DNA of 64,000 nt. Source: Magnetospirillum fulvum (GTDB lineage Bacteria > Pseudomonadota > Alphaproteobacteria > Rhodospirillales > Magnetospirillaceae). The stretch is from contig NZ_FNWO01000006.1 in the NCBI RefSeq assembly GCF_900108475.1, positions 62,001-126,000 on the forward strand. Reading direction: 5' to 3'. Made by a program: the position numbers and the translations under genes. The notes beneath the pieces were generated by a model. That model ran no database searches, was not told the origin of the DNA, and saw only the letters and a list, made by a program, of their open reading frames with translations. Positions 31,503-40,754 of this stretch are shown piece by piece. Positions within the stretch are counted from its first letter, which is position 1. Each line of letters opens with the position of its first letter.

Positions 31503-32198
31503 CTAATCCTGGTCGAACCGTCCGTTGAAATCTTCGATCAACTGGTTGAGGACAAAGGGATCGGTGCAGGAATGATGCAGCCGCGCCGATAGCGGGATCA
31601 GCATCCGCTCGCCGTCAGCATAGCGTTGCCCGAAATAAAAGAAGCTCTGTCCGACCATCTGCGCCGGCCGCCAATGCAGGGTCAGGCCGGTAAAGCGCAG
31701 GTTGGACAGGTTGCCGATGAAATGGGCAAAGCGAAAGATCTCGTTGGCCCCGGCCTCTTCGCCCGCCTCGGCACGGACCCGGGCCAGCCGGTCGCGATAG
31801 CGGGCGGAAAAGGTCGCCAGATCCTGGCGATAGACATCGTCGAGCACCAGCGAGCGAAAGCGCTCGTCGCCCCCGACCGCGACCGGGATAAAGATCGGCG
31901 GATTGCCCAGGCGGTACCACACGCCGTCGATCTTGCGCAGATTGAACGAGGGATGGCGGGCCAGGGCCTGGGCCAAATGCCACACCAGGAACGAAAAGAA
32001 CGAGTCCGCCAGCGGGGCCGCAGACGGCGCGGCGCGATAGCGGGCCCAGGCCCGGGTAACGTCGAGTTGCAGCGTCACATCGACATGGGGATTTTGCAAA
32101 TCCGGGCCGCTGAAGAATTCCAGCGCCCAGCCGAGCCAGCCGGGCTGTTTGGTCGGTTCGATCCGATGGGGTTCGAAGCGGGCGGGAATGGCATTCAT
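31503..32198 (-). CDS. chloramphenicol acetyltransferase-fold acyltransferase
   Basis: 231 residues from the ATG at 32198. Sequence and layout resemble the CAT family: N-terminal PHRIEPTKQPGWLGWALEFF, central SFFSFLVWHLAQALARHPSFNLR, and the catalytic motif LIPLSARLHHSCTDPFVLNQLI, in which the second His and the Asp correspond to the CAT active site. The usual HHxxxDG becomes HHSCTDP, so activity on chloramphenicol should not be assumed. The natural acyl acceptor is unknown. No resistance or mobile context is seen; it sits among housekeeping genes. Confidence 0.75.
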   Translation of the reverse strand: MNAIPARFEPHRIEPTKQPGWLGWALEFFSGPDLQNPHVDVTLQLDVTRAWARYRAAPSAAPLADSFFSFLVWHLAQALARHPSFNLRKIDGVWYRLGNPPIFIPVAVGGDERFRSLVLDDVYRQDLATFSARYRDRLARVRAEAGEEAGANEIFRFAHFIGNLSNLRFTGLTLHWRPAQMVGQSFFYFGQRYADGERMLIPLSARLHHSCTDPFVLNQLIEDFNGRFDQD

Positions 32199-32503
32199 GG
32201 AGGTGACCTCGGTCCCGTTCTGGCCGGTTCGTCTCGCAATGATAGCATGGAGACCGGAGGGTGGCACAACCCACCTTCGACGCCAGAACATACGCCAGAC
32301 CTTGAACCGCGGGCCGGGGCCGCGTAGCTTGGCACAGTGTGTCCGCCCGCCCTGCGTTTCGGAAGACTCTTCCACCAGCCAGCACACGGGCGGCAATAAA
32401 ATTACGCGCGGGAGCCGTCGGCATCGCCGAAGATGTCGCACATCCCGCTATTTGCATGCGTTGACCCAACATGAGGCCGGCGAGAAGACAAGGAACGGTA
32501 TCG
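32199..32503. other. divergent intergenic region before ilvE
   Basis: 305 bp between the CAT-fold gene and ilvE. No leader-peptide attenuator, riboswitch fold or strong palindrome is obvious by eye. The ilvE ribosome-binding site (aaggaacgg) is at its right end. Nothing else is seen. Confidence 0.5.
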
Positions 32504-33598
32504 ATGAACGCTGAACAGGATCTTCCCTTCCACCATCACCCCCATCCTGAGCCGGTTGCCGTCGACGTGCGAACCGCCATGCTCGAAAATCCCGGCTTTG
32601 GCCGCGTCTTCACCGACCACATGGTGACCGTCCGCTGGACCGAGGGTCGCGGCTGGCACGATGCCGAGGTGCGCCCGCGCGAGGCGTTGACGCTCGATCC
32701 CGCCAACGCCGTGCTGCATTACGCCCAGGAGATTTTCGAGGGACTGAAGGCCTACCGCACCCAGGATGGCGGCGTCTCGCTGTTCCGACCCGAGCAGAAC
32801 GCGCTGCGCTTCCAGGCCTCGGCCGAGCGTCTGGCGATGCCGATCCTGCCGGTCCCGGTGTTCCTGAAGGCGGTCGAGGAATTGGTGAAGATCGACGTCG
32901 AGTGGATTCCGGGCGGCGAGGGCAGCCTGTATCTCCGCCCCTTCATGTTCGCCAACGAAGCCTTCCTAGGCGTCCGTCCCTCGTCCGAATATCTATTCGT
33001 CGTGATCGCCAGCGCGGTCGGCGCGTACTTCAAGGGTGGCAAGAAGGCGATCAGCGTCTGGTTGTCCGACCATTACACCCGCTCGGCGGCGGGCGGCACC
33101 GGCGCGGTGAAGTGTGGCGGCAATTACGCCGCCAGCCTGATCGCCCAGGCCGAGGCCAGCCGCAACGGCTGCGATCAGGTCGTCTTCCTCGATTCCAAGG
33201 ACCATCGCTGGGTCGAGGAACTGGGCGGCATGAACATCTTCTTCGTGTTCGAGGATGGCTCACTCCAGACGCCGCCCCTCAGCGGCACGATCCTCCCCGG
33301 CATCACCCGCGCCTCGCTGATCGCGCTGGCCCGCCGCGAGGGCCGCGAAGTGCGCGAGGAACGCTATAGCATCGACCAGTGGCGCGCCGACGCCGCCAGC
33401 GGCAAGCTGCGCGAAGCCTTTGCCTGCGGCACCGCGGCGGTAATCTCGCCGATCGGCGAGATCAAGGGCACCGACGGCAGCTTCACCATCGGCGACGGCT
33501 CGAGCGGCCCGGTGTCGGAGGCGTTGAAGGCGCAGTTGGTCGGTATCCAGCGTGGGCAGATCGCCGACACAGAGGGCTGGGTCCGCAAGATCGCCTGA
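32504..33598 (+). CDS. ilvE: branched-chain amino acid aminotransferase
   Basis: PLP-dependent class IV (D-amino-acid aminotransferase fold) enzyme that interconverts branched-chain 2-oxo acids with Val, Leu and Ile. 364 residues from the ATG at 32504, which follows aaggaacgg. The long form has an N-terminal HHHPHPEPV stretch. Motifs are YAQEIFEGLKAYR, SLYLRPFMFANEAFLGVRPS, the PLP lysine in VKCGGNYAAS (about residue 202) and EELGGMNIFFVF. The C-terminal ACGTAAVISPIGEIKG is typical. A terminator follows immediately. Confidence 0.95.
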   Translation: MNAEQDLPFHHHPHPEPVAVDVRTAMLENPGFGRVFTDHMVTVRWTEGRGWHDAEVRPREALTLDPANAVLHYAQEIFEGLKAYRTQDGGVSLFRPEQNALRFQASAERLAMPILPVPVFLKAVEELVKIDVEWIPGGEGSLYLRPFMFANEAFLGVRPSSEYLFVVIASAVGAYFKGGKKAISVWLSDHYTRSAAGGTGAVKCGGNYAASLIAQAEASRNGCDQVVFLDSKDHRWVEELGGMNIFFVFEDGSLQTPPLSGTILPGITRASLIALARREGREVREERYSIDQWRADAASGKLREAFACGTAAVISPIGEIKGTDGSFTIGDGSSGPVSEALKAQLVGIQRGQIADTEGWVRKIA

Positions 33599-33624
33599 CC
33601 CACCCTGCCCTGTCGCGAAACAGC

Positions 33625-33656
33625 AAAGGCCCGGTCAAACGACCGGGCCTTTCGTT
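33625..33656 (+). terminator. Rho-independent terminator after ilvE
   Basis: Perfect 12-bp stem (aaaggcccggtc / gaccgggccttt, 33625-33652) with an AAAC loop and a cgttt tail, 26 bp beyond the ilvE stop. Confidence 0.88.
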
Positions 33657-33664
33657 TAACAAGC

Positions 33665-33715
33665 CCCTCGCCGGGCGCCCGCCTCCGCAGGCTTGGCCGC
33701 GGCCTCAATGGCCGC
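33665..33715. repeat. REP-like repeat at the left edge of the Wadjet cassette
   Basis: 51 bp matching 24050-24100 at about 41 positions without gaps; both start ccctcgccgggcgc and share gcttggccgc and caatggc. Just beyond it, near 33729, lies gtgcgtcaggtttg, also found near 19684. It sits between convergent ilvE and jetD. Confidence 0.7.
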
Positions 33716-33751
33716 TGATCGCGCCGTGCGTCAGGTTTGACGCTCGCCGCT

Positions 33752-34858
33752 CTAGCTCAAGCCCAGGGCGCACAGGGCGCGGATCGCCTCGGGCGGCACC
33801 CATTCCTGATCGATTCCACGCGCGGCGCACGCTTCGATCAGGGCTTGAAGCGCGGGATCGTCCGAGGACCAGGACCGCTGACCGGCCTTGTCGGTCGCGT
33901 CGGTATAAGGATGCCCCCCGCCCGTCGCCAGCAAATCCAGCATCGGCCGGTACAGGGCGCTGAGGGCGATCCGGGGCAAACGTTTGCGCGCCTCGGCAAA
34001 GATCATCAGCCCGGCCAGATCGAGATCGCCCCAATAGAACAGCCGTGTCCCCGCCAGCAGGGCGTCGAGCGGCGGGGGCGTTCCATCGACCGGAGCCCCC
34101 AGCCACGCCCCGTCAAGCGCGCGGGCGACCGAGGTGGCGACCAGCCCGTGAGTCGAGATCCAGGCGACCGGCAGATCGCGGGTGACGGCGAAGGCGCGTT
34201 CAAACGCGCGCGGGTTCTCGACCAGAATCACCGTCTCGGGCCGGGCCGCGCCCGCCGTCAGCAACACCACCGGCGGGGCGGGAAAGGCGTCGAGCCGAAT
34301 GCCGATCCGGCGCAAGGCCGCCTGAGGCAGTCGGTCCAGCAGCTTTGACGATGCCAAAGGCCCGGCGGCGGCGGCGAGAAAGGCGGCCCGGTCGGGCGGC
34401 TCGGCGCGGACCCGCTTCAATTCGGCGACCAAGGCGGCAAGCGCCTCGGTTGGCCAGTCGGCCTCGACCGCCCGCGCAATCGCGATCCATCCGGCGCGTT
34501 CCCCGTCGCTGGTGGGCGCGGCTTCGGCGAGGACGGTCAGAATTGCGGGCGACAGCGCCGACGGGTCGGGCGGTTGACGCCCGAGAAAGGCATAGAGCGC
34601 CGCCGCGTCGCGCAACGTCACCTTGGCAAGATAGTCCCCGACCCTGTTCTTCTGCCAGGTCAGCGCGACCGCCCCACCCGCCCCGGCCGCTTCGACCATC
34701 CGCTGGTTGAAGCGGCGGCAGGCGAGGTCCGAGCCCATCCCGCGATAATCGGGATAGACGTGAAGGTCTTTGATCCGATCCGGCTGGCGCTCGTGCGCGG
34801 CCAGGAAGTGATCGAACGCCTGATCGGCGCGGGTGACCTCGACCCGGGCCCGGGCCAT
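33752..34858 (-). CDS. jetD: Wadjet defence nuclease subunit JetD
   Basis: Topoisomerase VI/Toprim-type nuclease of the Wadjet system, which cuts plasmid DNA once the SMC-like JetABC motor has extruded it. 368 residues. The N-terminal DUF3322-like part (VTRADQAFDHFLAAHERQPDRIKDL) precedes the DUF2220/Toprim part with the acidic residue in LVENPRAFERAF (about 214), then STHGLVATSVA and LFYWGDLDLAGLMIF (about 272-277), which supply the metal-binding acids. It was probably coupled to jetC, but a 264-bp MITE now separates them. Both reading frames remain intact. Confidence 0.9.
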   Translation of the reverse strand: MARARVEVTRADQAFDHFLAAHERQPDRIKDLHVYPDYRGMGSDLACRRFNQRMVEAAGAGGAVALTWQKNRVGDYLAKVTLRDAAALYAFLGRQPPDPSALSPAILTVLAEAAPTSDGERAGWIAIARAVEADWPTEALAALVAELKRVRAEPPDRAAFLAAAAGPLASSKLLDRLPQAALRRIGIRLDAFPAPPVVLLTAGAARPETVILVENPRAFERAFAVTRDLPVAWISTHGLVATSVARALDGAWLGAPVDGTPPPLDALLAGTRLFYWGDLDLAGLMIFAEARKRLPRIALSALYRPMLDLLATGGGHPYTDATDKAGQRSWSSDDPALQALIEACAARGIDQEWVPPEAIRALCALGLS

Positions 34859-34865
34859 CGCCTAG

Positions 34866-35129
34866 GTCCTGTCCCCATAAACGTCACGGTCGCGACGCGA
34901 GGAATTTTGGCGGCCGGGCAGGCGGTTGACCCGCCGTGGACCGGTCGTCCACAAGGGGCAAGCAACGAACCCGGCCACCAAAAGGCCCGCGTCCCTTCGG
35001 GCTGCGGAAAAAACGACGCACTGGGGCGTCGAAACGCTTGTCCATAGCACCACTATGCCCATCGCGTTTCTCCTGCCATTGCGCCATTTTTTCCAGCAGC
35101 GCGGCGCGCGAGGTTTATGAGGACAGGAC
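34866..35129. mobile_element. 264-bp MITE inserted at the jetC/jetD junction
   Basis: Terminal inverted repeats of 17 bp with one mismatch (gtcctgtccccataaac at 34866-34882; gtttatgaggacaggac at 35113-35129), flanked by CTAG at 34862-34865 and 35130-35133. A 4-bp CTAG duplication fits the YTAR target preference of IS5-group elements. No intact transposase is present; short frames inside are not recognisable. On the minus strand the right CTAG supplies the jetC stop codon. Removing the element and one CTAG leaves TAG-GCG-ATG, a 3-nt jetC-jetD gap identical in size to jetB-jetC. Confidence 0.88.
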
Positions 35130-38100
35130 CTAGGGCCTTAACGACGCGTAGAGCCGTTCCAGCCGCTCGCGCGACCATTCGCTGGGGTCTTCGCTCATCA
35201 ACGCCTCTTTCAGCGCCGTGCCGGGATGGGTGACGGTGATCGTCATCCGGCGATAGCTGGGCCGCGCCACCTTGACCAGGGTGTCCATGTATTTCTGCAT
35301 GAACAGCTTGCCCCCCTTCGGCCCGGCCAGCACCGGCTGAAGCCCGATCTCGCGATAGAAATGCAGCACTTCGCGCTGGTTCTTGGGGTCCATCTTCATG
35401 AACGCCTCGTCGAACAGCGCCAGCCCCAGCCCACCCGGCTTTGACGCGGCATAGATTCCGTTGTGATAGGCGCTGGCCAGCGCGGCTCCGATCGCGACAT
35501 AGAACGGCACCTGCTTCTCGGCGCCCGAGCCGACGCCCAACCGGTGGGCGAAGGTGGTGGCCTTGCCGGTCTCGATGTCGGTCATCACCAGACTGAAACG
35601 GAAATAGTTGCGGTAATCCTCATAGCGGGAATAGTCGAGGTCGTCCTCCATCAGGATCGCCTCGATCATCTTCAGGCTTTCGGCGTGGAGCGACGCCTCG
35701 ATCGCGGCACCGCCGAACAGCGGCAGCAGGATCGTTTCGTCCTGGGTCGCCGCCGCGACCAGGTCGATCAGCCCGGCGAAATCGGCATCGGCCTCGACAT
35801 CGAAGCGATAGCGCTCGTTATGGAAGGCGTGTTGCCGCAGCACGTTGTTCAGCAGCGCGATCGCGTTGGTCACCCGCTCGAAGCGGTCGCGCAGCATGTT
35901 GACGAAATTGCCCTTCAGCAGCTTTTGCGCCTCGTCGACCGCCTCGTCGGCGCGGCGGCGGTGCTGGGCCAAATCCTTGTCGGCAATGTCGCTGCGCAGC
36001 CGCGACGCCCACGGCACGATCTCCTCGCTGATCGAGGATTCCATCGTGAAGCCGAGGTCGCGCTGGCTGGTGCGGCGGAACTCGAAGATCAGGCCGAACA
36101 CCGCCTTGTTGGCGCGGGGAATCTCCTCGGCCAGCCCGGCCAGCCGGTCGTCGCAGGCCCGGGCGATCGGCGGCAGCGCGCCGCGCGACCGGGCGCGTTC
36201 CGCCCGCCACAATTCCATCGCCGGAGCGAACAGAACCCGGCCCCGTTCCTCGCGATAGGAATTCAGCGCCACGACCAGTTCGGGCAGACCGGAATTGCAG
36301 CCGGTGATCGCGGTTCCCTCGGCCCGCAACGCCTCTTCCAGCAGCCGCTTGGCTCCTTTGCGCGAGTCGGAATCGAGTCCGTCGGGATCGCCCGACCGCT
36401 CCAGCTCCAGGATCAGCAGATCGCGGTCGATCTCGGCGATCCGGCGACTGATGTCGGGATTGACGTGATCGCGTAACAGGGTGACCTGCCCCCGCAGCCC
36501 GTCGATCTGGCGCTGCTTGTCGCGATAATCCTGCACCGCATCGACCAGCCCGACCGACTGCGCCCGCGCCGCCGCCAGCGGCCCCAGCCGCTCGGCCAGC
36601 CCGCGCAGACCCTGGACCAGCGCCCGGGTCTCGGTCTGGGCGTCCTGCGCCTGACGCAGGCGGCTTTCCAACTCGCGCCGCAACGCCCCGCTGGCATCGA
36701 CGCCGATCTTGCGCTCGCCCGGCTGGCGGATTTCGGTGACCAGCCCGTCGCAATAGGCGCAATCCTTGGTGACGGCGCGGCCGCCCTCTTGCAATTCCGC
36801 TTCGGTCTCGACCAGACGGACGTTGCCGACCCGGTGCAGGATGAAGGCGGCGACCAGCGGGTCCTTGGCCCGCAGGATCGCGGCCAGGGTGCCCTTCTGC
36901 GCCCGTCCGCTTTCCAGCCGGGTGGTGTTGACGACGCGGCAGCCGCGATAGCGGCCGCTGTGGCGGTTCTGCCGCAACATCAAGATGGCGCGGCGGGCCT
37001 GATCGGGCGGCAGCACCACCGCCTCGCGGTCGCGGCCCAGGATCGCCTCGGCGGCGTCGCGCCAGTCGGGATCGAGCAGTTCGATCTCGGAGCAAACCAG
37101 CTTGGGAGCGAAGCCCTCGGCTTCGAGATCGAGCAGGAACGCCCCGGTCTCCAGCGAGATCGCCGCCCCGGTCTTGTCGATCGCGTCGAGGCGGCGACGC
37201 AGATCCTCGACCTCCTGATTGCCCAGCCCGCGCAGGCTTTCGTCGGCGAGATCGCGCAGGGTCCGACACAAAGCGTCGAGGTCGGGCATCTGGTCGATGA
37301 CCCGGACCATCGCGTCGGGATCGGCGGGCCAGACCGGCAGGGTGTCGGCCCCGGTCAGCCGTTGCAGCGTCGAAAGCGCGGTCAGCAGCGCGGGCGAGCG
37401 CTCGCGCAGCAGGTCCAGCGCCGCCCCGGCCTGACCGGGGATCGTCGCGGCGCGGGTCACCGCCAGTTCCCATTGCTGCACCGGAGCAAGGCGTTCGGCC
37501 AATTCGCGCTTGGCCTGTTCGAGGCCCAGTTCGATCCGGGCCAGTTCGCCTGCGACCTCGCTGGTCCGCACCGAGCGTTCCAGCCCCTGCTTCTCCTCGC
37601 GCAGGTCAAGGGTCTGGCGCTCGCCATCCTCGATGATCCGCTTTAAGCGGGCGACCTCGGATTGGGCCTTGCGTAGCGCCTTGCGGTGCTTGCGGACCTC
37701 GCGGAGCGCGATCAGCACCCGAGCCCGGCGCAGCAACCACAACCGGTGGAACTTCTCCTCGACCAGGGTGGCGTGGGTGCTGGCGGCGGCAAGAATCGCG
37801 TCGAGATCTTTGACCTGTTGCAGCAGGCGGCGGATCGTGTCGGCGATTTCGCGGTAATTGCGCATCGATTCGCGCAAGCCCCGGATCGAAATCGGGTCGC
37901 GGTCCAAGACATAGGTGCGGACGAACTGGCTTTCGTCGTCGATCGTCTCGAAACTGACGGCATTGGCGAAGGCGCGGCGGAACTGGTCGATGCCGCCATG
38001 CTGCCCGGATTGCGAGCAAAAATGCAGCATGTCGCCGACATGCTCGCTCGGGCTCATATAGACCCGCACCTCGCCCCCCTCGGCGGCGCAGCGCGCCTCA

Positions 38101-38588
38101 AGATGAGCCTCCAGTTCGGGCCAGGAACGGGCGACGTCGCCGTCGGGGCCGGAGACGACCAGATCGGAACTATCGACCGTCAGCCCGGCGACCAGCCAGC
38201 GGGCGGTGGTGTCCTCGCGGGTTTCCGACTGGCGCGCCTCGAAGATCAGGCCGGTCGAGACCGCGCGTCCATCGACCGGATCGCGATAGGCCAGCGCGAT
38301 ATGCGAGCGGGCCGACTCGCGCAAGGGGGCCTCGCCCGCCCCACCCAGACGGCCCAGGCAATAGCCGTGGACGCTGCGCCGGTTCTTGCGCTTCTTCTCG
38401 GGATTGGCGGCGGCGTTCAGTTGCAGAGCGTTCTTGTCGTTGGACAGCATCGCGGTCTGGATCGCGTCCAGCAGGGTCGATTTGCCCGAACGGTTCTCGC
38501 CATAGACGCCGATCGCGCCGCGCATCGGAATGTCCTGGCGCCCCAGCAGGAACCAGTCGATCAGGGCGACGTTCACCAATTCGTACAT
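35130..38588 (-). CDS. jetC: Wadjet SMC/MukB-like ATPase JetC
   Basis: Motor subunit of the Wadjet complex: an SMC-type ATPase that dimerises and extrudes DNA loops. 1152 residues. The N-terminal Walker A is GVYGENRSGKSTLLDAIQ (residues 30-38). Long charged, heptad-like stretches (about 270-370 and 640-780) form the coiled-coil arms. The C-terminal signature-like GVGSGAEKQVPF (about 1016) and Walker B LALFDEAFMKMD (about 1057) complete the ATPase head. Mid-protein there is an isolated CAYC pair of unknown meaning. The ATG lies 3 nt after the jetB stop. The stop TAG lies inside the MITE target duplication. Confidence 0.92.
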   Translation of the reverse strand: MYELVNVALIDWFLLGRQDIPMRGAIGVYGENRSGKSTLLDAIQTAMLSNDKNALQLNAAANPEKKRKNRRSVHGYCLGRLGGAGEAPLRESARSHIALAYRDPVDGRAVSTGLIFEARQSETREDTTARWLVAGLTVDSSDLVVSGPDGDVARSWPELEAHLEARCAAEGGEVRVYMSPSEHVGDMLHFCSQSGQHGGIDQFRRAFANAVSFETIDDESQFVRTYVLDRDPISIRGLRESMRNYREIADTIRRLLQQVKDLDAILAAASTHATLVEEKFHRLWLLRRARVLIALREVRKHRKALRKAQSEVARLKRIIEDGERQTLDLREEKQGLERSVRTSEVAGELARIELGLEQAKRELAERLAPVQQWELAVTRAATIPGQAGAALDLLRERSPALLTALSTLQRLTGADTLPVWPADPDAMVRVIDQMPDLDALCRTLRDLADESLRGLGNQEVEDLRRRLDAIDKTGAAISLETGAFLLDLEAEGFAPKLVCSEIELLDPDWRDAAEAILGRDREAVVLPPDQARRAILMLRQNRHSGRYRGCRVVNTTRLESGRAQKGTLAAILRAKDPLVAAFILHRVGNVRLVETEAELQEGGRAVTKDCAYCDGLVTEIRQPGERKIGVDASGALRRELESRLRQAQDAQTETRALVQGLRGLAERLGPLAAARAQSVGLVDAVQDYRDKQRQIDGLRGQVTLLRDHVNPDISRRIAEIDRDLLILELERSGDPDGLDSDSRKGAKRLLEEALRAEGTAITGCNSGLPELVVALNSYREERGRVLFAPAMELWRAERARSRGALPPIARACDDRLAGLAEEIPRANKAVFGLIFEFRRTSQRDLGFTMESSISEEIVPWASRLRSDIADKDLAQHRRRADEAVDEAQKLLKGNFVNMLRDRFERVTNAIALLNNVLRQHAFHNERYRFDVEADADFAGLIDLVAAATQDETILLPLFGGAAIEASLHAESLKMIEAILMEDDLDYSRYEDYRNYFRFSLVMTDIETGKATTFAHRLGVGSGAEKQVPFYVAIGAALASAYHNGIYAASKPGGLGLALFDEAFMKMDPKNQREVLHFYREIGLQPVLAGPKGGKLFMQKYMDTLVKVARPSYRRMTITVTHPGTALKEALMSEDPSEWSRERLERLYASLRP

Positions 38589-38591
38589 CGG

Positions 38592-39302
38592 TCAGGCTTC
38601 CCCGTCTTCGTCGTCGGCCAGACCGGCCTCCTCGCGCGCGACTGCCGCGCGGTCCAGCCCGTCCAGAGTGCGGTCGCTTTCCTGGGCAAAGCGTTCGATC
38701 ATCTGCACCTGAGCCTCGCCCGAAACAAGGCGGATCGTCGAGCGAATCCGCAAGATCACGTCGCGGGTCTCGGGGTCTTCCTCGCCGATCTCGACCAAAG
38801 CGCGGCGGCGCAGATCGAGCAGGATGTCCTGGAACCGGGCGCGGGGAATCCGCTCGCGCCCCAGGATCGCGGCGTGACGGGCGAACAATTCCTCGGAGGT
38901 GGTCGGCACGGTGGCGCGGTCCTCGGACAGGCCGGTATTCATTCCCTCCTGCCAGATCAGCCCCAGCAGCAGCAAGATGATCGTCTCGTCGATCCGCAGC
39001 CGCGCCCCGAACAGGGTGCCGCCTTCGTTGGGCACCAGCCCGACCCACTGGTCGGTGGTCTCGATCACCAGCGCATAGCCAAAGGCATCGAACACCCCTT
39101 CGACGATCTGGCGGGCATCGGGGCGCAGCAACGCCTCGTACAAAGGCGCCATGCCGCGGTCGCCGTTATAGATGAACTGGCGATCGAGCAGGACGTTCAG
39201 CGCCCGGCGCAGGGTCTCGACCGCGCGCTCGGCGGCGGCCTGGCCCTTGGCGGCGGCGACCTTGTCCTCGAACGCGGCCAGTTCTGCCAGAATTGCCGGC
39301 AT
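38592..39302 (-). CDS. jetB: Wadjet subunit JetB (DUF4194)
   Basis: MukE-like kite-type winged-helix subunit that bridges JetA and JetC. 236 residues. It shows the DUF4194 pattern: ERAVETLRRALNVLLDRQFIY, then RQIVEGVFDAFGYALVIETTD, ARLRIDETIILLLLGLIW and RFQDILLDLRRRALVEI, the last typical of a winged helix. Directly abuts jetA (no gap) and precedes jetC by 3 nt, so the three are surely cotranscribed. Confidence 0.9.
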   Translation of the reverse strand: MPAILAELAAFEDKVAAAKGQAAAERAVETLRRALNVLLDRQFIYNGDRGMAPLYEALLRPDARQIVEGVFDAFGYALVIETTDQWVGLVPNEGGTLFGARLRIDETIILLLLGLIWQEGMNTGLSEDRATVPTTSEELFARHAAILGRERIPRARFQDILLDLRRRALVEIGEEDPETRDVILRIRSTIRLVSGEAQVQMIERFAQESDRTLDGLDRAAVAREEAGLADDEDGEA

Positions 39303-40754
39303 TTAGCTCTCCTCGGCGGGGATGATGGTGAAGTTGGGCGCCTCGATCCACGCGCTGTCGTGCCGCCCCTCGGCCGGTTCAAGGCGGTATCGCCCGTCGA
39401 TCTCGCTCGCCCCCGGCTCGTCCAGCCGCTCGATCAGGGCGTCGAACGCGGCGAATCCGGCCAGATCGGCAGGGGTCAGCCAGCGTCCCTCGGTCGGGCG
39501 GCCGGGGGCGACGGTGCGGTCGAGGAAGGCGGCCAGCGTCGCCTCGTCCGGCTCCAGCATTCCTTCGAACGCCTCGACCAGCAGATCGCGGAAATCCTCG
39601 ACCGGATCGGCCTCGGCGCGTTGGACCGGACGAAGCCGGATCGGGGCCTTGGCCTCCCGAGGCTCGGCGAAGCCCTCGGGCGAGAACAGCCGGGGCCGCG
39701 CGATCAGCAGGGTCGGCGCGTCGAGGTCGAGCCCGTGCGGCTCGGCCCGCGCCCGCAGCCCGTCGAGGCGGCGCATCGTCGCCGCCAACCGCGCGGTGAT
39801 GCTGTCGTCGCTGCGGTCCATATAGCGGATCGTGTTGCGCAGCCTGCGTTCCAGCCGGATGCGGAATTCCTCGATCCGGCTGACGAAGCTGGTCATTCCC
39901 TCGAAGATTTCGGCGATGGTGTCGAGCTGCTCGAACACCTCGCGCCGCGCCGTGGCGAGGTCGGGGCTGACCCCGTTCTTGACATAGGCCTGGGCGATAT
40001 CGCCGACCAGGGCGGAATCGGCGGCATGGGCACGGGCCATCCGCGCCACGTCGGCGCGAAAGCGCAGCGGATGCTGGGCATAGGAAAAGGTCGCCTTGTA
40101 ATCGGCGATCAGAATCCGGCCGATGAAATCCTCGAAGAAGGTGTCCAGCCGCGACTTGATGTCGGGACTGGCCATGATCGCCCGCTGTACCGCGCGCAGC
40201 GACGACAGGATCGCCCGCAGGCGGCGGGTGAAGCGGACGGCGTTGGCGGCGGCTTCGGGCAGGCCCAGCGCGTTGGCCGAGGGGTTCAGCGCAATCGCCT
40301 CGATGCTGGATTTGACATCGACGACGACGCCGCCGAACAATTGGGGCAGGCCGCGTTCGATCGCGTCGAACTGGTCGGCCAGCGCCATCGCCGCCGACGG
40401 CATCTCGACCACCGCGTTGAAACCGTGCGGTTCTTCCTCGATCCAGCCGCAGCGGAGCAGACGGCCATAGACGTGCTGGGCCTTGCGCCCGACCTCGTCG
40501 GCAGGGACCGGCAGCGGCTTGCGCCCGCGTCCGGCCGGAACCTCCTCGATCTCTTCCGCCTCCTGCCACAGTTCGGGCCGCTGCCGCACCAGCCGCGCCA
40601 GCGTCTCGACCACGTCGTCGCGCAAGGGGACGACGATCCGGCTGCCGCTGAAGAACTGGCGATAGACCGCCAGCACCGCCTCGGCGTAAAGATGCCGATT
40701 GCCGCGACTGAAGATCAAAAAGGCCGTGTCGTCGAGATGGCCGAACAGAGACAC
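39303..40754 (-). CDS. jetA: Wadjet kleisin-like subunit JetA
   Basis: MukF-like kleisin that closes the JetC ring. The GTG at 40754 is preferred (VSLFGHLDDTAFLIFSRGN), with cggagcggg upstream, giving 483 residues. An ATG at 40826 would add 24 residues without similarity to the family. The N-terminal winged-helix region (RHLYAEAVLAVYRQFFSG... VYGRLLRCGWIEEE) is followed by a helical middle and a C-terminal acidic part. Whether this is the DUF3375 or DUF5716 type of JetA cannot be decided by eye, so the Wadjet subtype is open. Confidence 0.87.
   Translation of the reverse strand: MSLFGHLDDTAFLIFSRGNRHLYAEAVLAVYRQFFSGSRIVVPLRDDVVETLARLVRQRPELWQEAEEIEEVPAGRGRKPLPVPADEVGRKAQHVYGRLLRCGWIEEEPHGFNAVVEMPSAAMALADQFDAIERGLPQLFGGVVVDVKSSIEAIALNPSANALGLPEAAANAVRFTRRLRAILSSLRAVQRAIMASPDIKSRLDTFFEDFIGRILIADYKATFSYAQHPLRFRADVARMARAHAADSALVGDIAQAYVKNGVSPDLATARREVFEQLDTIAEIFEGMTSFVSRIEEFRIRLERRLRNTIRYMDRSDDSITARLAATMRRLDGLRARAEPHGLDLDAPTLLIARPRLFSPEGFAEPREAKAPIRLRPVQRAEADPVEDFRDLLVEAFEGMLEPDEATLAAFLDRTVAPGRPTEGRWLTPADLAGFAAFDALIERLDEPGASEIDGRYRLEPAEGRHDSAWIEAPNFTIIPAEES

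Noticed and set aside
31374-31504. A 130-bp element bounded by agagtttg / caaactct between the YggS-like and CAT-fold genes
   Set aside because: The inverted ends are only 8-9 bp and include both stop codons. No second copy was seen, so chance similarity is likely.
31503-32198. Chloramphenicol resistance gene
   Set aside because: The fold matches CAT but the catalytic motif is HHSCTDP, not HHxxxDG, and the setting is chromosomal housekeeping. Resistance is not supported.
34884-35087. Short frames inside the MITE as a transposase remnant
   Set aside because: No DDE motif or recognisable transposase segment. The call as MITE rests on the inverted ends and target duplication only.
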